Source of the DNA: Candidatus Marispirochaeta associata
GTDB lineage: Bacteria; Spirochaetota; Spirochaetia; JC444; Marispirochaetaceae
Length of the DNA stretch: 64,000 nt
Reading direction: 5' to 3'
NCBI GenBank assembly: GCA_001749745.1
Contig: JWTM01000292.1
Coordinates: forward strand, 1-64,000
The notes below the pieces were generated by a model that was not told where the DNA came from, made no database searches, and saw nothing but the letters and a program-made list of their open reading frames with translations. Positions 8,555 through 17,363 of this stretch are shown piece by piece (positions within the stretch are counted from its first letter, which is position 1; the number at the start of each line of letters is the position of its first letter). The translations under genes and the position numbers were made by a program.

Positions 8555-10306
8555 ATGAGAGAATTTGGCGCCCTTCTGCGTCGACAGCTGCTTATTGTTA
8601 GCGTCCTGGCTGCAGTACTGATCCTTACCTTTTTTGCCAGCCTTATTATCGATACGAATAGCCGGACCTCATCGGCTGATCTCCGCAGCCGGCTCAGCAT
8701 TATCAACTCAGCCATCCGCGCCGCCCACGATTATGCCCGGCTCGACGATCGGGACGCACAACTTGCCTTGCAGCAAGCGGCGGAGAAGGTCGAGCGAAGC
8801 TCCCCGGAAGCAATGCTATCCGAGGATCTTTCGAAAGCGCTCGAGGCGCTTAAGGAGAATCCCGACGAGGAAGCCCTCTCCGCGGCGGTCGACCTACTGG
8901 GGGACACGGCCCGGGGAATCAGCGCCGATTTCTATCGCATTCAGCGCCGAAACTCGATTCTGACGATCATTTCAGGGCTGGCGCTCAGCCTGCTTCTGGC
9001 CCTCTTCGTGATTCTCAGTTTTCGCGTTCACCGGCATCACCTGCGCTACACCCAACGTACCGGAACGCTGTTGCGGAGTATAGAGAAGGTCCTGAATTAC
9101 GAGCACGACGAGATCGGTTTTACCCCCCTCTGGCAGGAGGAGCTGGAGTTGAAACAGCGGGCCGACGCCATTGCCGCCGGTCAGCGTTCCAATCGGGATC
9201 TGATCGATCACCCGGTATACGGCACCTTGGAAGCCTTTATCCCTAAGATGAAGCAGATTCTCGAACGCTCCATTCCCTGCGACAGGCTGGCCGTAGCCTT
9301 TCTGGACAACGGCGGGAACGTAATCGCCGAGTCCGCCTCGAGCAACCTCCCGGATATTCAGATCGAGCCGGGTTACAGCGAAGCGCTGAGCGCCACCAGC
9401 CTGCCTTTAATCATAGAAAGCCGAAAAAGCCGTATCATCAACGACCTGGAACTTCACTACCGGAAGCAGCACCGCTCCCGCTCGACGGAGTTAATACTAA
9501 AGGAGGGGATCAAATCGAACCTGACCATACCGATTGAAGTCCAGGGCAATATTCTCGGTTTTCTCTTTATCTCCTCTACCAAGGTGGGCGCCTTCAATTC
9601 GGAGCACGTACGGATTGCCGAGAAGACCCTCAATCTATTGAAGCAAAATCTTCTCTACCACTATGTAATCCAGGAGATTGTGGCCGAAACGACAAACGCC
9701 TTCGTTACCCTGATGGAGCGCAAGGATAACGAGACCTCCCTGCATATTACCCGCATGTCCCGCTACTCCTATGTAATCGCCCGCAACCTGGCATCCGAGG
9801 AGGAGAGTCTCACGCCGATGAAGCTGCGGGAAATTCGCTGGTTCGCCCCGCTTCACGATATCGGAAAAATCGGGGTTCCCGATGCGATCCTGCAGAAGAA
9901 CGGTTCCCTGGATAGGGTCGAGCGGAAAACAATTGAAGAGCATGTTGAAATCGGCCTAGAGGTCATCCGCAGCATGAATATGGGCATCAACCGGATATTG
10001 GCCCTGCATCTTCTCAATACAGCCGAGGAGATCATCTGCAGTCATCATGAACGCTTCGACGGAACCGGTTATCCCCTGGGGCTGGCAGGGGAAGAGATCC
10101 CCCTGGCCGGACGAATCGTTGCGCTGGCCGATGTATTCGATGCTCTTACCTCGAAGCGGCCTTACAAAGAGGCCTTCTCGGTAGAAAAGGCCATAGGTAT
10201 TATCGAAGAGGGGGTGGGGACCCATTTCGATCCCCGGGTCTATCGGGCCTTCAGGAACTCATTAAACGAGATTATTCAAATCTACGAACGCTACAAAGAG
10301 GTTTGA
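8555..10306 (+). CDS. Membrane sensor with GAF and HD-GYP domains (c-di-GMP phosphodiesterase)
   Basis: The 583-residue protein has membrane helices at about 11-32 and 132-152 around a periplasmic alpha-helical sensor segment. A GAF domain covers about 220-370 and an HD-GYP domain about 385-560. The catalytic metal residues are present: HDIGK (H434, D435) and HHERFDGTGYP (497-507) with the GYP triad at 505-507. HD-GYP proteins hydrolyse c-di-GMP to GMP or pGpG, so it probably lowers c-di-GMP in response to an envelope signal and a GAF ligand. It stands alone between a small membrane protein and a mannosidase. The near-consensus promoter just before ATG leaves almost no leader. Confidence 0.93.
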   Translation: MREFGALLRRQLLIVSVLAAVLILTFFASLIIDTNSRTSSADLRSRLSIINSAIRAAHDYARLDDRDAQLALQQAAEKVERSSPEAMLSEDLSKALEALKENPDEEALSAAVDLLGDTARGISADFYRIQRRNSILTIISGLALSLLLALFVILSFRVHRHHLRYTQRTGTLLRSIEKVLNYEHDEIGFTPLWQEELELKQRADAIAAGQRSNRDLIDHPVYGTLEAFIPKMKQILERSIPCDRLAVAFLDNGGNVIAESASSNLPDIQIEPGYSEALSATSLPLIIESRKSRIINDLELHYRKQHRSRSTELILKEGIKSNLTIPIEVQGNILGFLFISSTKVGAFNSEHVRIAEKTLNLLKQNLLYHYVIQEIVAETTNAFVTLMERKDNETSLHITRMSRYSYVIARNLASEEESLTPMKLREIRWFAPLHDIGKIGVPDAILQKNGSLDRVERKTIEEHVEIGLEVIRSMNMGINRILALHLLNTAEEIICSHHERFDGTGYPLGLAGEEIPLAGRIVALADVFDALTSKRPYKEAFSVEKAIGIIEEGVGTHFDPRVYRAFRNSLNEIIQIYERYKEV

Positions 10307-10334
10307 TCCCGAGCCCCTTCCCAAGCCTCTTCTC

Positions 10335-12800
10335 CTACTTAAGGTAGGAGTCATAGAGGCTGGTAAGCTTCAGTTCGCCTTTTAGTGCGGCCAAATCCGC
10401 GCCCTGCCGATCACAACGGATCCGCCGCTCTTCACCGGCTGCCAAGTGGATCAAATTATCCGAGAAGACCCGGTCGACTGATTCGAAGTCGAGCCAGACG
10501 AAGAGCGCCGGCCGCGCGGCACGCAGGGTGATCTCGACCTCGGCGCCCTGCTCCTCCATCTGCCATTCCACTCCCGGCTCCTTTAAGTCGAGGGATTTAT
10601 AGGGCACATAGCTTCGCATCATGCGTCGTTCCCGCCCATCGGCGTCGACATACCGCGCAAAGAGCAGCAGCGTCCGGGCCGTCCGACCTTCGGCCCGCGC
10701 CCCCAATTCGATGGAGGCGACCTCGCTACTCGAGAAGGCATCGATTCCACAGTTCAGGCCGCCCTCTTCAAGAACGGCACCCTCCAGGTCGCTCAAGCTC
10801 CACTCCAGTCGCCCCCGACTGGCGCTAGTGCCTTCGTTGGAGAGGTGCAGTCCCGTCCGCCCGTCGACATGGGCCGAAGAAAGGAGCAGATTATCGAAAC
10901 TGCGGGCGGCCGCGTAGTGCAGCGCCTTCCAGCGACCGTAATAGTCGATGCTCGACCAGGAGGCGACCGGCCAGTTGTCGTTCAGCTGCCAGTAGACCGC
11001 CCCCATGCAGCGCCCCCGGTGCCGCCGCCAGTGCTCGATGCCGTGGCGCAGGGCTTCGGCCTGACTCACCTGGGAGAGGTATACCAGCTGCTCCAGGGTT
11101 TCGGGGTAACGGAAGTAGGCGCTTAGGTAGGCGAGGATCTTGCCGTTGCCGCCGATGTGGCGCTGATGGTCCTCCATGACCGGGGAGAAGGGATTGCGGT
11201 CCTCAGCGGCGGTGTAGCTCTTGACCGTCTTGATAGAGGGAAAGGATTCGAAGCCGAACTCGGACATGAAGCGGAAGTAGTGCTTCTCGTACTCGTTAAA
11301 GGGCTTGAGTTCGTGCCACACCTCCCAGAAATGGCAGTCCCCCCGGTCGGGATCGTTGGGATAGTCGAAGTCCCCTCCCGATGAGGGCGAGGCGGGCCAG
11401 TAGAAGCTCTCCGGGGCGACCCGCTCGGCGATGGCCGGGAAGAGGAACTGATACTGCTTCAGATACTCCGTCCGCTGCTCACGGCTAGGGTTGAAACCCC
11501 ACACCTCGTAGCCCCACTCCATCTCATTATTACCGCAGACCAGCCCCAATGAGGCGTGATGGCGAATCCGTTGCAGGTTGTCCTCCACCTCGGCACAGAT
11601 CTCGGCCTCGAACTCCGGATTACGCACATCGTAGGTGGCGCAGGCGAACATCATGTCCTGCCAGACCAAAAGGCCGTACTCGTCGCAGAGGTCGAAGAAC
11701 TCCGCGCCGGGATAGACCCCGCCGCCCCAGACGCGCAGAGAATTGAAATTGGCCCGGGCCGAGTCGCGGATCAATTTCTCCCGCATCTCGCGGTCGACGC
11801 GGGTCAGGGCCACATCCTCAGGGATGTAGTCGGCCCCCCGGGCGAATACCTCGACTCCGTTGACGACGAAGGTAAAGGATTCGCCCCACTGGTCCTGCTC
11901 CCGTTTTACCGAAACGGTACGCAGACCGATTCGAAACTCCTTACGGTCGATCTCCTCCTTCTCCCGCAGCAGCCGGAACTGCAGGGTATAGAGGGGCTGC
12001 TCGCCGAGACCGTTGGGCCACCAGAGTTCAGGATGGTCGATAGTCAAGGTTCCGCCGGATTCGGGATCGAATTCGAAGCTTTGCTCCCGTCCGTCGGGGG
12101 CGGTAACACTCCCCTCGATCCGGTACTCCCCTTCGCTGATGAGCTCCCACTCGGGCTCGAAGCTGAGTTCGACCCCGTCGCCCTCGTGGTTCTGCCGGAT
12201 CAGCACCGAATCGAGGCGCGCACCGCTGTAGGCGGCGATTCTGATATCCCGCCAGATCCCGACGTCGGGAACGATGGGACCCCAGTCCCAGCCGTAGCTG
12301 CAGTGACTCTTACGGATCATATTGAAGCCCTGTACCTGATAGTCGGGCTCCTCCCAGGAGACATGCCAGAGCTTGCGCCGCTCGTGCTCCCGGCGAAGAT
12401 ATTCGAGGGAGTTGGCGAACTCGATCTCTATCCGGTTCTCCCCCTCACAGACAAAGTCGCTGATCTCGAAACGATAGCGGCGGTGCATATTCTTTGTGCG
12501 GGCAACCTCATCCCCGTTGATCCGGATCGTGGCCAGGGTGTCCAGGCCGTCGCACTCGAGGAGCAGCTCATCCGCCGCAAGCTCATCATGGCCGATGGTA
12601 AAGGTGCGGCTGAAGCGGTAGATCTTCTCCGCTTCGGGCAGACAGAGTCGATTGTTCTCCCGGTAGAAGATCCCCTCCTCGCCGAAGCGTCCCGCTTTTT
12701 CAAGCTCGTGAAATACCGAGCCCGGCACCGCTATCTGGAATCTATCTTTCCCGTCCCCGGATTCTAGCTGCCAGGGTCCGTTTAAATCAATCGTAGTCAT
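10335..12800 (-). CDS. Beta-mannosidase, glycoside hydrolase family 2
   Basis: The 821-residue protein has the GH2 layout: a sugar-binding jelly roll (1-190), an Ig-like domain (195-300), a TIM barrel (310-640) and C-terminal beta domains. The acid/base motif is CGNNE (E426) and the nucleophile is in MSEFG (E514). YWQLNDNWPVASW near residue 605 is typical of beta-mannosidases rather than beta-galactosidases. There is no signal peptide, so it is cytoplasmic and would cleave terminal beta-mannose from imported manno-oligosaccharides. AAGGAGG precedes ATG. The AraC-type gene diverges 90 bases away and is the likely regulator. No transporter is adjacent. Confidence 0.93.
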   Translation of the reverse strand: MTTIDLNGPWQLESGDGKDRFQIAVPGSVFHELEKAGRFGEEGIFYRENNRLCLPEAEKIYRFSRTFTIGHDELAADELLLECDGLDTLATIRINGDEVARTKNMHRRYRFEISDFVCEGENRIEIEFANSLEYLRREHERRKLWHVSWEEPDYQVQGFNMIRKSHCSYGWDWGPIVPDVGIWRDIRIAAYSGARLDSVLIRQNHEGDGVELSFEPEWELISEGEYRIEGSVTAPDGREQSFEFDPESGGTLTIDHPELWWPNGLGEQPLYTLQFRLLREKEEIDRKEFRIGLRTVSVKREQDQWGESFTFVVNGVEVFARGADYIPEDVALTRVDREMREKLIRDSARANFNSLRVWGGGVYPGAEFFDLCDEYGLLVWQDMMFACATYDVRNPEFEAEICAEVEDNLQRIRHHASLGLVCGNNEMEWGYEVWGFNPSREQRTEYLKQYQFLFPAIAERVAPESFYWPASPSSGGDFDYPNDPDRGDCHFWEVWHELKPFNEYEKHYFRFMSEFGFESFPSIKTVKSYTAAEDRNPFSPVMEDHQRHIGGNGKILAYLSAYFRYPETLEQLVYLSQVSQAEALRHGIEHWRRHRGRCMGAVYWQLNDNWPVASWSSIDYYGRWKALHYAAARSFDNLLLSSAHVDGRTGLHLSNEGTSASRGRLEWSLSDLEGAVLEEGGLNCGIDAFSSSEVASIELGARAEGRTARTLLLFARYVDADGRERRMMRSYVPYKSLDLKEPGVEWQMEEQGAEVEITLRAARPALFVWLDFESVDRVFSDNLIHLAAGEERRIRCDRQGADLAALKGELKLTSLYDSYLK

Positions 12801-12856
12801 ACCTCGCCTCCTTCCACCATTCTAACGGCTCAATTTTGATCGCGATAGCACGAATA

Positions 12857-12885
12857 TTGACCTTTTTATATCATCCATTGATAAT
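12857..12885 (+). promoter_or_regulatory. Promoter of the AraC-type gene (leaderless)
   Basis: TTGACC at 12857-12862, a 17-base spacer and GATAAT at 12880-12885. ATG starts at 12891, only five bases after the -10, so the predicted transcription start coincides with the start codon. A small palindrome ATCGCGAT lies nearby at 12838-12845 and could belong to an operator between the two divergent genes. Confidence 0.7.
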
Positions 12886-12890
12886 TCCCT

Positions 12891-13730
12891 ATGCAAAGGA
12901 TCACCTGGGGTACGGATACTCCCAGCGACGAAATCTATTACCTGACCAACTTCGAGATCGGCGGCGATTACAGCTACCCTGCGCACGATCACGAGAACCA
13001 CTGGGAGCTGGTCTACTGCGCCGAGGGCGAGCTGATCCATACCGGGCCCGAATTAAAGCTGATTCAACAGAGCGGGGAGCTGATTCTGATCCGTGATCGC
13101 GACGCCCATAGCCTCCGCTGCCGGAGAACCCGCTATACCAATCTCGCTTTCCGGGCCGAGTGGCTGCGGAAAATTGCGGCAGCAAGCGGCTACGAAGCCC
13201 TGGTAACAACTCTCGAGACCCTCCCCGATCCCCCGCAACGCGTCATTCCGCCGAACGAACGGCCGGCCCTGGAGAAATCATTCCGGGAGCTCCTGGAATT
13301 GACCGGGACAACCATCGGCAGGGCCCGGTTCAACGCGCTGCTGTTGCAGCTTATAGCGCCCTTCCTGACGAGCCCGGGCCGAAGCAACGCGGAGGCGATT
13401 ACCCCGTGGTTAAGAGAGCTGATTACCTGGACGGAATCAAGCGAGCCGCTGCCGGCCTTGAGCGAAATCCAGCGTCGAAGCGGCTACACGGCTGAGCACC
13501 TCTGCCGCAGCTTCCGCCGTTTTCTGGGGATAAGTCCGGGCGCCTGGCTGAAGCGTCTCAGACTCGAACGGGCCTGCGCCCTGCTGCGTCATTCGAATCT
13601 GCCGGTCGGCCGTATAGCGGAGACCGTGGGCTTCCAAAGCCCTCAGGCCTTTCACCGGGTTTTCCGACAAAGCTTCGGTACGAGTCCCGCCGCCTACCGG
13701 CGAAACTTTGGGTCGCCCTATTTACAGTAA
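12891..13730 (+). CDS. AraC-family transcriptional regulator
   Basis: The 279-residue protein has an N-terminal cupin-type sensor domain (AHDHENHWELVYCAEGELIHTG near residues 27-48) and a C-terminal AraC double helix-turn-helix (about 178-275). The second helix is well conserved (IAETVGFQSPQAFHRVFRQSFGTSPAAYRR). The cupin histidines suggest sugar binding. It diverges from the beta-mannosidase gene and probably activates it in response to a manno-oligosaccharide; this is inferred from position. No Shine-Dalgarno sequence is present and the promoter abuts the ATG. Confidence 0.92.
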   Translation: MQRITWGTDTPSDEIYYLTNFEIGGDYSYPAHDHENHWELVYCAEGELIHTGPELKLIQQSGELILIRDRDAHSLRCRRTRYTNLAFRAEWLRKIAAASGYEALVTTLETLPDPPQRVIPPNERPALEKSFRELLELTGTTIGRARFNALLLQLIAPFLTSPGRSNAEAITPWLRELITWTESSEPLPALSEIQRRSGYTAEHLCRSFRRFLGISPGAWLKRLRLERACALLRHSNLPVGRIAETVGFQSPQAFHRVFRQSFGTSPAAYRRNFGSPYLQ

Positions 13731-13788
13731 AATCTCTCACTTTTCTCTTTTCTTGCGAACCATTTTTGTCAGTTTTTTGCTGCAGTAA

Positions 13789-13817
13789 TTGATTTCTGTC
13801 GGCCAGTAACCTATGTT
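13789..13817 (+). promoter_or_regulatory. Promoter of the DUF5684-like gene
   Basis: TTGATT at 13789-13794, a 17-base spacer and TATGTT at 13812-13817. It gives a normal leader of about 22 bases containing GGAGG at 13837-13841. Confidence 0.5.
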
Positions 13818-13846
13818 TAATGAGAAAACACATTTCGGAGGTGTAT

Positions 13847-14212
13847 ATGGAACAGTATGGTGGCGGCGGCGCAGGCGTTGTAGGAGTAATAATCTACCTC
13901 GCCCTCATTGTCTTCTTCGTAGTAGTCGGCTGGAAGATTTTTGCCAAAGCCGGCAAACCGGGTTGGGCGGTAATTATCCCGATCTACAACATCATCGTGA
14001 TGCTCGAGATCGTGAACCGGCCTATCTGGTGGATTATTCTCTACCTGATTCCGATCGTTAACGCCATTGTCGGTATAATCGTAATCGTCGATTTGGCGAA
14101 GAGCTTCGGCAAAGGCGTCGGATTTGCGATTGGTATGATCTTCCTAGGAATTATCTTCTTCCCTATTCTCGCCTTCGGGGACGCCCAATACAGCAAGATT
14201 GAGCGAGCCTAG
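13847..14212 (+). CDS. DUF5684-like small membrane protein
   Basis: The start at 13847 is chosen because GGAGG lies five bases upstream; an ATG at 13820 has no such site. The 121-residue protein begins with a Gly-rich MEQYGGGGAG segment, then three to four membrane helices with the family-like run KIFAKAGKPGWAVIIPIYN and a helix-proline WWIILYLIPIVNAIV. Such proteins are small, widespread, often annotated as DUF5684 or 'signal peptidase I-adjacent' proteins, and have no known function. It is followed directly by a strong intrinsic terminator, so it is monocistronic. Confidence 0.8.
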   Translation: MEQYGGGGAGVVGVIIYLALIVFFVVVGWKIFAKAGKPGWAVIIPIYNIIVMLEIVNRPIWWIILYLIPIVNAIVGIIVIVDLAKSFGKGVGFAIGMIFLGIIFFPILAFGDAQYSKIERA

Positions 14213-14235
14213 CACCTCTTTAACCTAGACAGCGG

Positions 14236-14267
14236 CCGACCGGTTCATCCCGGTCGGTCATTTTTTT
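14236..14267 (+). terminator. Intrinsic terminator
   Basis: CCGACCGG (14236-14243) and CCGGTCGG (14250-14257) form a perfect eight-base stem with loop TTCATC, followed by seven T at 14261-14267. It ends transcription of the gene at 13847-14212. Confidence 0.9.
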
Positions 14268-14336
14268 AATAGACAACTGACTCATCATCCGTAACCCAAC
14301 GTCCCCAACGGGGCTTGTAACCATGGAGCTGCCGGG

Positions 14337-14711
14337 TCAGCCCCTGCTCGTTCTCCGTTCTGATCGGTAACCGACCGAGCAGTAGACGATAAGCAGTCGG
14401 CTTTCCGGAACCCCTTCCAGGGCCGAATAATCTGGCTTCTCGTATCCGATATGAAGCGCCCCGGGAATACGGGAGACCTGAAACTCACCCTCCTGCCTGG
14501 CGTCGAGAAAAAGAGCATCGCCGCCTTGCTGCTGTACCAGGGCCGAATCGACATCGATCGGCTCCGCCCGTCCATCGAGGAGGCGTAGGAGCACGCGATT
14601 GTACTCCACATTCCGAACCATCCCCGCCACTCGCTCCGCCTGTATACCGCCCGCAAGAGCATCAATCCCGGCAACAGTTAGAAGCAGACACAGGAGTACG
14701 CGGATCTTCAT
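14337..14711 (-). pseudogene. Secreted rhodanese-like protein with disrupted C-terminus
   Basis: The frame encodes 124 residues: a signal peptide (MKIRVLLCLLLTVAGIDALA), then a rhodanese core with FLDARQEGEFQVSRIPGALHIG and the active-site loop CSVGYRSE. It stops only about ten residues after the active-site loop, where a rhodanese normally has about 30 more. Just past that stop, a different frame reads LTRQLHGYKPRWGRWVTDDES, which looks like the expected continuation, so a one-base frameshift near 14340-14350 is likely. It is six bases downstream of znuB on the same strand, so it is the last gene of the zinc operon. A sulfur-transfer or thiol role in the periplasm is inferred. A short but functional protein cannot be excluded. 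Confidence 0.6.
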
Positions 14712-14717
14712 TGTCGA

Positions 14718-15584
14718 TTAAGCTTCCGCTTCCAGCCGGCGTAGGGCACGATAGATGCTCCGTCCGCTTAAGGCCAGGACATAGATGCCGCCGCCCACCA
14801 AAATCGTCGTCGCCCCGGTAGGTAGATCCAGGGAATAACTTAGGGCCAAACCGGCACTATTCGAGAGGGCGCAGACGAGGCTGGCCAGCACCATCATCGA
14901 CGAGAGCCGTTTCACCGCCAAACCGGCCGAGGCCGCCGGCAGGGTGAGCATGGCGATTACCATCACGATCCCCACGGTGGATACCATCAGCACCACGGTT
15001 ATGGCCGTCAGACTGACTAAGAGCAGGGTGAAAAAAGCGGTCGGCACCCGCCGGGTGCGGGCATAGGTCTCGTCGAAGCTTATCGCCTGCAGTTGAGGGT
15101 AGAAGAGAACCACCGCCGCAATGACGATCAAATTCAGAATCAGGATCAGATAGAGATCGCCCCGGCCGATCAGGAGGATATTACCGAAGAGGTAGCTCAT
15201 AGGATCGGTATAGCCCGGAGTGCGGGCTATAAAGAGGAGGCCTATCGCCATGCCCAGGGCCCAGATCGCCCCTATAATCGTATCTTCCCTTTCGGCGGCA
15301 TAGAGATTGACCAGCGCGATGATCCAGGCCGAGAGCAGGGCCGCCGCGGTGGCGCCCAGAAGCGGCGTGAACCACATAATATTATAGACCGACTGAAGGT
15401 AGAGGGAAGCGCCCAAACCTGCCAGCGCCGCATGGCTCACCGCCCCGGCGATATAACTGATGCGACGCACGACGACGTAACTCCCGACCATGCCGAAGGC
15501 CGCCGACGAGAGGAGCCCGGCGATAAGGGCGTAGCGGATAAAGGGGACCGCCGGATTGGTGAGGGCGTTCAAGAACTCACTCAT
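14718..15584 (-). CDS. znuB: Zinc/manganese ABC transporter permease, ZnuB/TroC type
   Basis: The 288-residue integral membrane protein has about nine helices and the ABC-3 family features VVVRRISYIAGAVSHAALAGLGASLYL near residue 40 (the cytoplasmic coupling region) and MLTLPAASAGL near residue 210. Its start overlaps the end of znuC by four bases. It forms the membrane channel of the transporter encoded by znuA-znuC-znuB. Zn2+ is preferred over Mn2+ because of the His-rich binding protein and the Cys/His regulator, but the metal is inferred. Confidence 0.92.
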   Translation of the reverse strand: MSEFLNALTNPAVPFIRYALIAGLLSSAAFGMVGSYVVVRRISYIAGAVSHAALAGLGASLYLQSVYNIMWFTPLLGATAAALLSAWIIALVNLYAAEREDTIIGAIWALGMAIGLLFIARTPGYTDPMSYLFGNILLIGRGDLYLILILNLIVIAAVVLFYPQLQAISFDETYARTRRVPTAFFTLLLVSLTAITVVLMVSTVGIVMVIAMLTLPAASAGLAVKRLSSMMVLASLVCALSNSAGLALSYSLDLPTGATTILVGGGIYVLALSGRSIYRALRRLEAEA

Positions 15585-16351
15585 TGCAGATCCTCCCCGC
15601 CGTCGGCGGCATTGAGACGAATATCGTGCCGCACGGTGCGTACGCTGCTGCCGTAGGAGGAGTAGACCAAAGCGTCGCCGCTCTCCTCAGCCGGATGCTC
15701 CTCGAGTTTGGTATTGACGCAGAAAACGCGGTCGGTATAGCCCGAGACATAACCGGTGTCGTGGGTAACGAAGAGCACGGTTCTATCTTGGGCGAGTTCT
15801 CCTACCAGTTCGATGAAGCGCTCGCTCATAAAGGCGTCCACATTCGCGGTGGGTTCGTCCAGGAGCAGAATGCGCGGATCGCTTACCAGCGCCCGGGCGA
15901 TCAGCACCCGTTGACGCTGACCGCCGGAGAGGTCGCTAAAGGCGTTGCGGGCCAGATCCTGAATTCCAACCCTCGCCATCGCCTCCTCCGCCCGCCGGCG
16001 GTCGTCCCGGCTGTAGAAACCGAAACGACGACGGATGCGGCCCATCAGCACCACCTCCCGCACGGTTATCGGAAAGCGCTCGTCGAACTTCGCATACTGC
16101 GGCACGTACCCCACGGAGGAGCGGGCCTCCCGCGGGGAGCGTCCCAATACCCGAAGGCGCCCGCTATCCGGTTCCAGGAGCCCCAGAATCAGTTTAAGAA
16201 GGGTGCTCTTCCCACCGCCGTTGGGGCCGACCACGGTAACCATCTGCCCCGCGTCGATCCGAAAACTCAGGTTCTGGAGCACCGGCTTTTTCTCGTACGC
16301 GAAGGAAAGATTATCGGCCTCGATTACGCAGCAGGGAGACGCACCGTCCAT
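15581..16351 (-). CDS. znuC: Zinc ABC transporter ATPase, ZnuC type
   Basis: A 256-residue ABC ATPase with Walker A GPNGGGKST, Q-loop VPQYAKFDERFP, signature LSGGQRQR, Walker B ILLLDEPTANVD and switch histidine VTHD. It powers metal import through the ZnuB channel. The start codon overlaps the znuA stop by one base, so the genes are translationally coupled. The 40-residue C-terminal tail beyond the ATPase core is slightly longer than in many homologues. Confidence 0.94.
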   Translation of the reverse strand: MDGASPCCVIEADNLSFAYEKKPVLQNLSFRIDAGQMVTVVGPNGGGKSTLLKLILGLLEPDSGRLRVLGRSPREARSSVGYVPQYAKFDERFPITVREVVLMGRIRRRFGFYSRDDRRRAEEAMARVGIQDLARNAFSDLSGGQRQRVLIARALVSDPRILLLDEPTANVDAFMSERFIELVGELAQDRTVLFVTHDTGYVSGYTDRVFCVNTKLEEHPAEESGDALVYSSYGSSVRTVRHDIRLNAADGGEDLQ

Positions 16352-17340
16352 TATTTTAAACCTTCGTTGATGGCCGCAGCCAACTCACGCAGATTGGAGC
16401 TGTAATCCTCCCGCAGCGGGACCGCTTCGACAACCACGCCGCCGATAGCCTCAGCGACAGCCTCGGCGCTCTTCTTCGGAAACTCGGGCTGTACGAAGAT
16501 TACCTGCACCCCCTCTTCCCGAGCATGCTCGATCACCTCTTCCAGCTGGGCCGCCGATGGTTCCTTACCCCCGGTCTCGACCGCTACCTGAGAAAGTCCG
16601 TAGCGGTCGGCAAAATAGCCGAAGGAGGGATGGTAAACAAAGAGCAGTTCACCCTCGGCATCAGCCAGGAGAGTGCTGAGCTCGGCGTGCAGGGCATCCA
16701 ACTCGGCGGAAAAGTTGGCATAATTTTCCCGGTACTCCGCTTCACCCTCAGGATCGATCTCGATCAGAGCCTCGAGAATAAGCCGGGACTGCTCCTTTAC
16801 CAGGATCGGGTCCATCCAGATGTGAGGGTCGAGCTCCATGGCATGCTCATCCTCATGGTCATGCTCATCCTCGTGGTCATGCTCATCCTCGTGGTCGTGC
16901 TCATACTCGTGATCGTGCTCATCCTCGTGGTCGTGCTCATCCTCGTGATCGTGCTCATCCTCGTGGTCATGAGCCTCAAGTCGACGCTTTGCTACCCCTT
17001 CGTCGAAGGCAACGACCCGCAGCCCCGGCAGAGCTTCGCGGATAGTCGGCAGAAAGGCCTCTTCAAACTCGACACCCATAGTAAGCAGCAGCCTGGCCTC
17101 TCCCAGACCTACAATCTGTCGCGGGGTCGGTTCATAGGTGTGCGGACTCTGGCCTGGAGGAACGAGAGCGGACACCTCTATCCGTTCGCCGCCGATCGCC
17201 TCAGTAAAATACTTTTGAGGCATGATGGATACATAGACCCCGATCTGATCGCCACCTTTATCGACGGAATCCTGATTTCCGCCGGCGAACAGAACTGCTC
17301 CAACAATTAGCAGACAAAGCGTAATACCAACTCTTTTCAT
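16351..17340 (-). CDS. znuA: Periplasmic zinc-binding protein with tandem His/Asp/Glu loop, ZnuA type
   Basis: A TroA/ZnuA-type (cluster A-I) binding protein of about 329 residues. The ATG at 17340 has AGGAG eight bases upstream; an ATG at 17346 is too close. The signal peptide ends in AVLFAGG without a lipobox cysteine. Metal ligands are visible in GQSPHTYEPTP, DPHIWMDP and VYHPSFGYF, with a late acidic residue near QPEF. Between the lobes lies a loop of seven near-perfect HDHEDE-type units, longer and more regular than the His-rich loop of most ZnuA proteins. Such loops bind Zn2+ loosely and are thought to buffer or shuttle it. The C-terminal region (PEFPKKSAEAVAEAIGG) is normal. Confidence 0.93.
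   Translation of the reverse strand: MKRVGITLCLLIVGAVLFAGGNQDSVDKGGDQIGVYVSIMPQKYFTEAIGGERIEVSALVPPGQSPHTYEPTPRQIVGLGEARLLLTMGVEFEEAFLPTIREALPGLRVVAFDEGVAKRRLEAHDHEDEHDHEDEHDHEDEHDHEYEHDHEDEHDHEDEHDHEDEHAMELDPHIWMDPILVKEQSRLILEALIEIDPEGEAEYRENYANFSAELDALHAELSTLLADAEGELLFVYHPSFGYFADRYGLSQVAVETGGKEPSAAQLEEVIEHAREEGVQVIFVQPEFPKKSAEAVAEAIGGVVVEAVPLREDYSSNLRELAAAINEGLK
16845..16970 (-). repeat. Seven tandem 18-base units coding the metal loop of ZnuA
   Basis: Seven units of 18 bases start at 16845, 16863, 16881, 16899, 16917, 16935 and 16953; they differ at only a few positions. Each codes six residues of the pattern D-H-E-D-E-H (one unit has Y for D). The in-frame period means unit number can change without a frameshift. 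Confidence 0.95.
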
Positions 17341-17363
17341 ATGCATATCTCCTCTTCTTCTTT

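Noticed and set aside
11556..12767. 403-residue open frame antisense to the beta-mannosidase
   Set aside because: It mirrors the codon bias of the mannosidase gene and shows no motif.
16845..16970. CRISPR-like repeats
   Set aside because: Units of 18 bases are directly adjacent with no spacers and are in frame within znuA.
16525..17310. Hydrophobic repeat-containing frame antisense to znuA
   Set aside because: The 'LILVVVLILV' repeats are merely the complement of the HDHEDE units.
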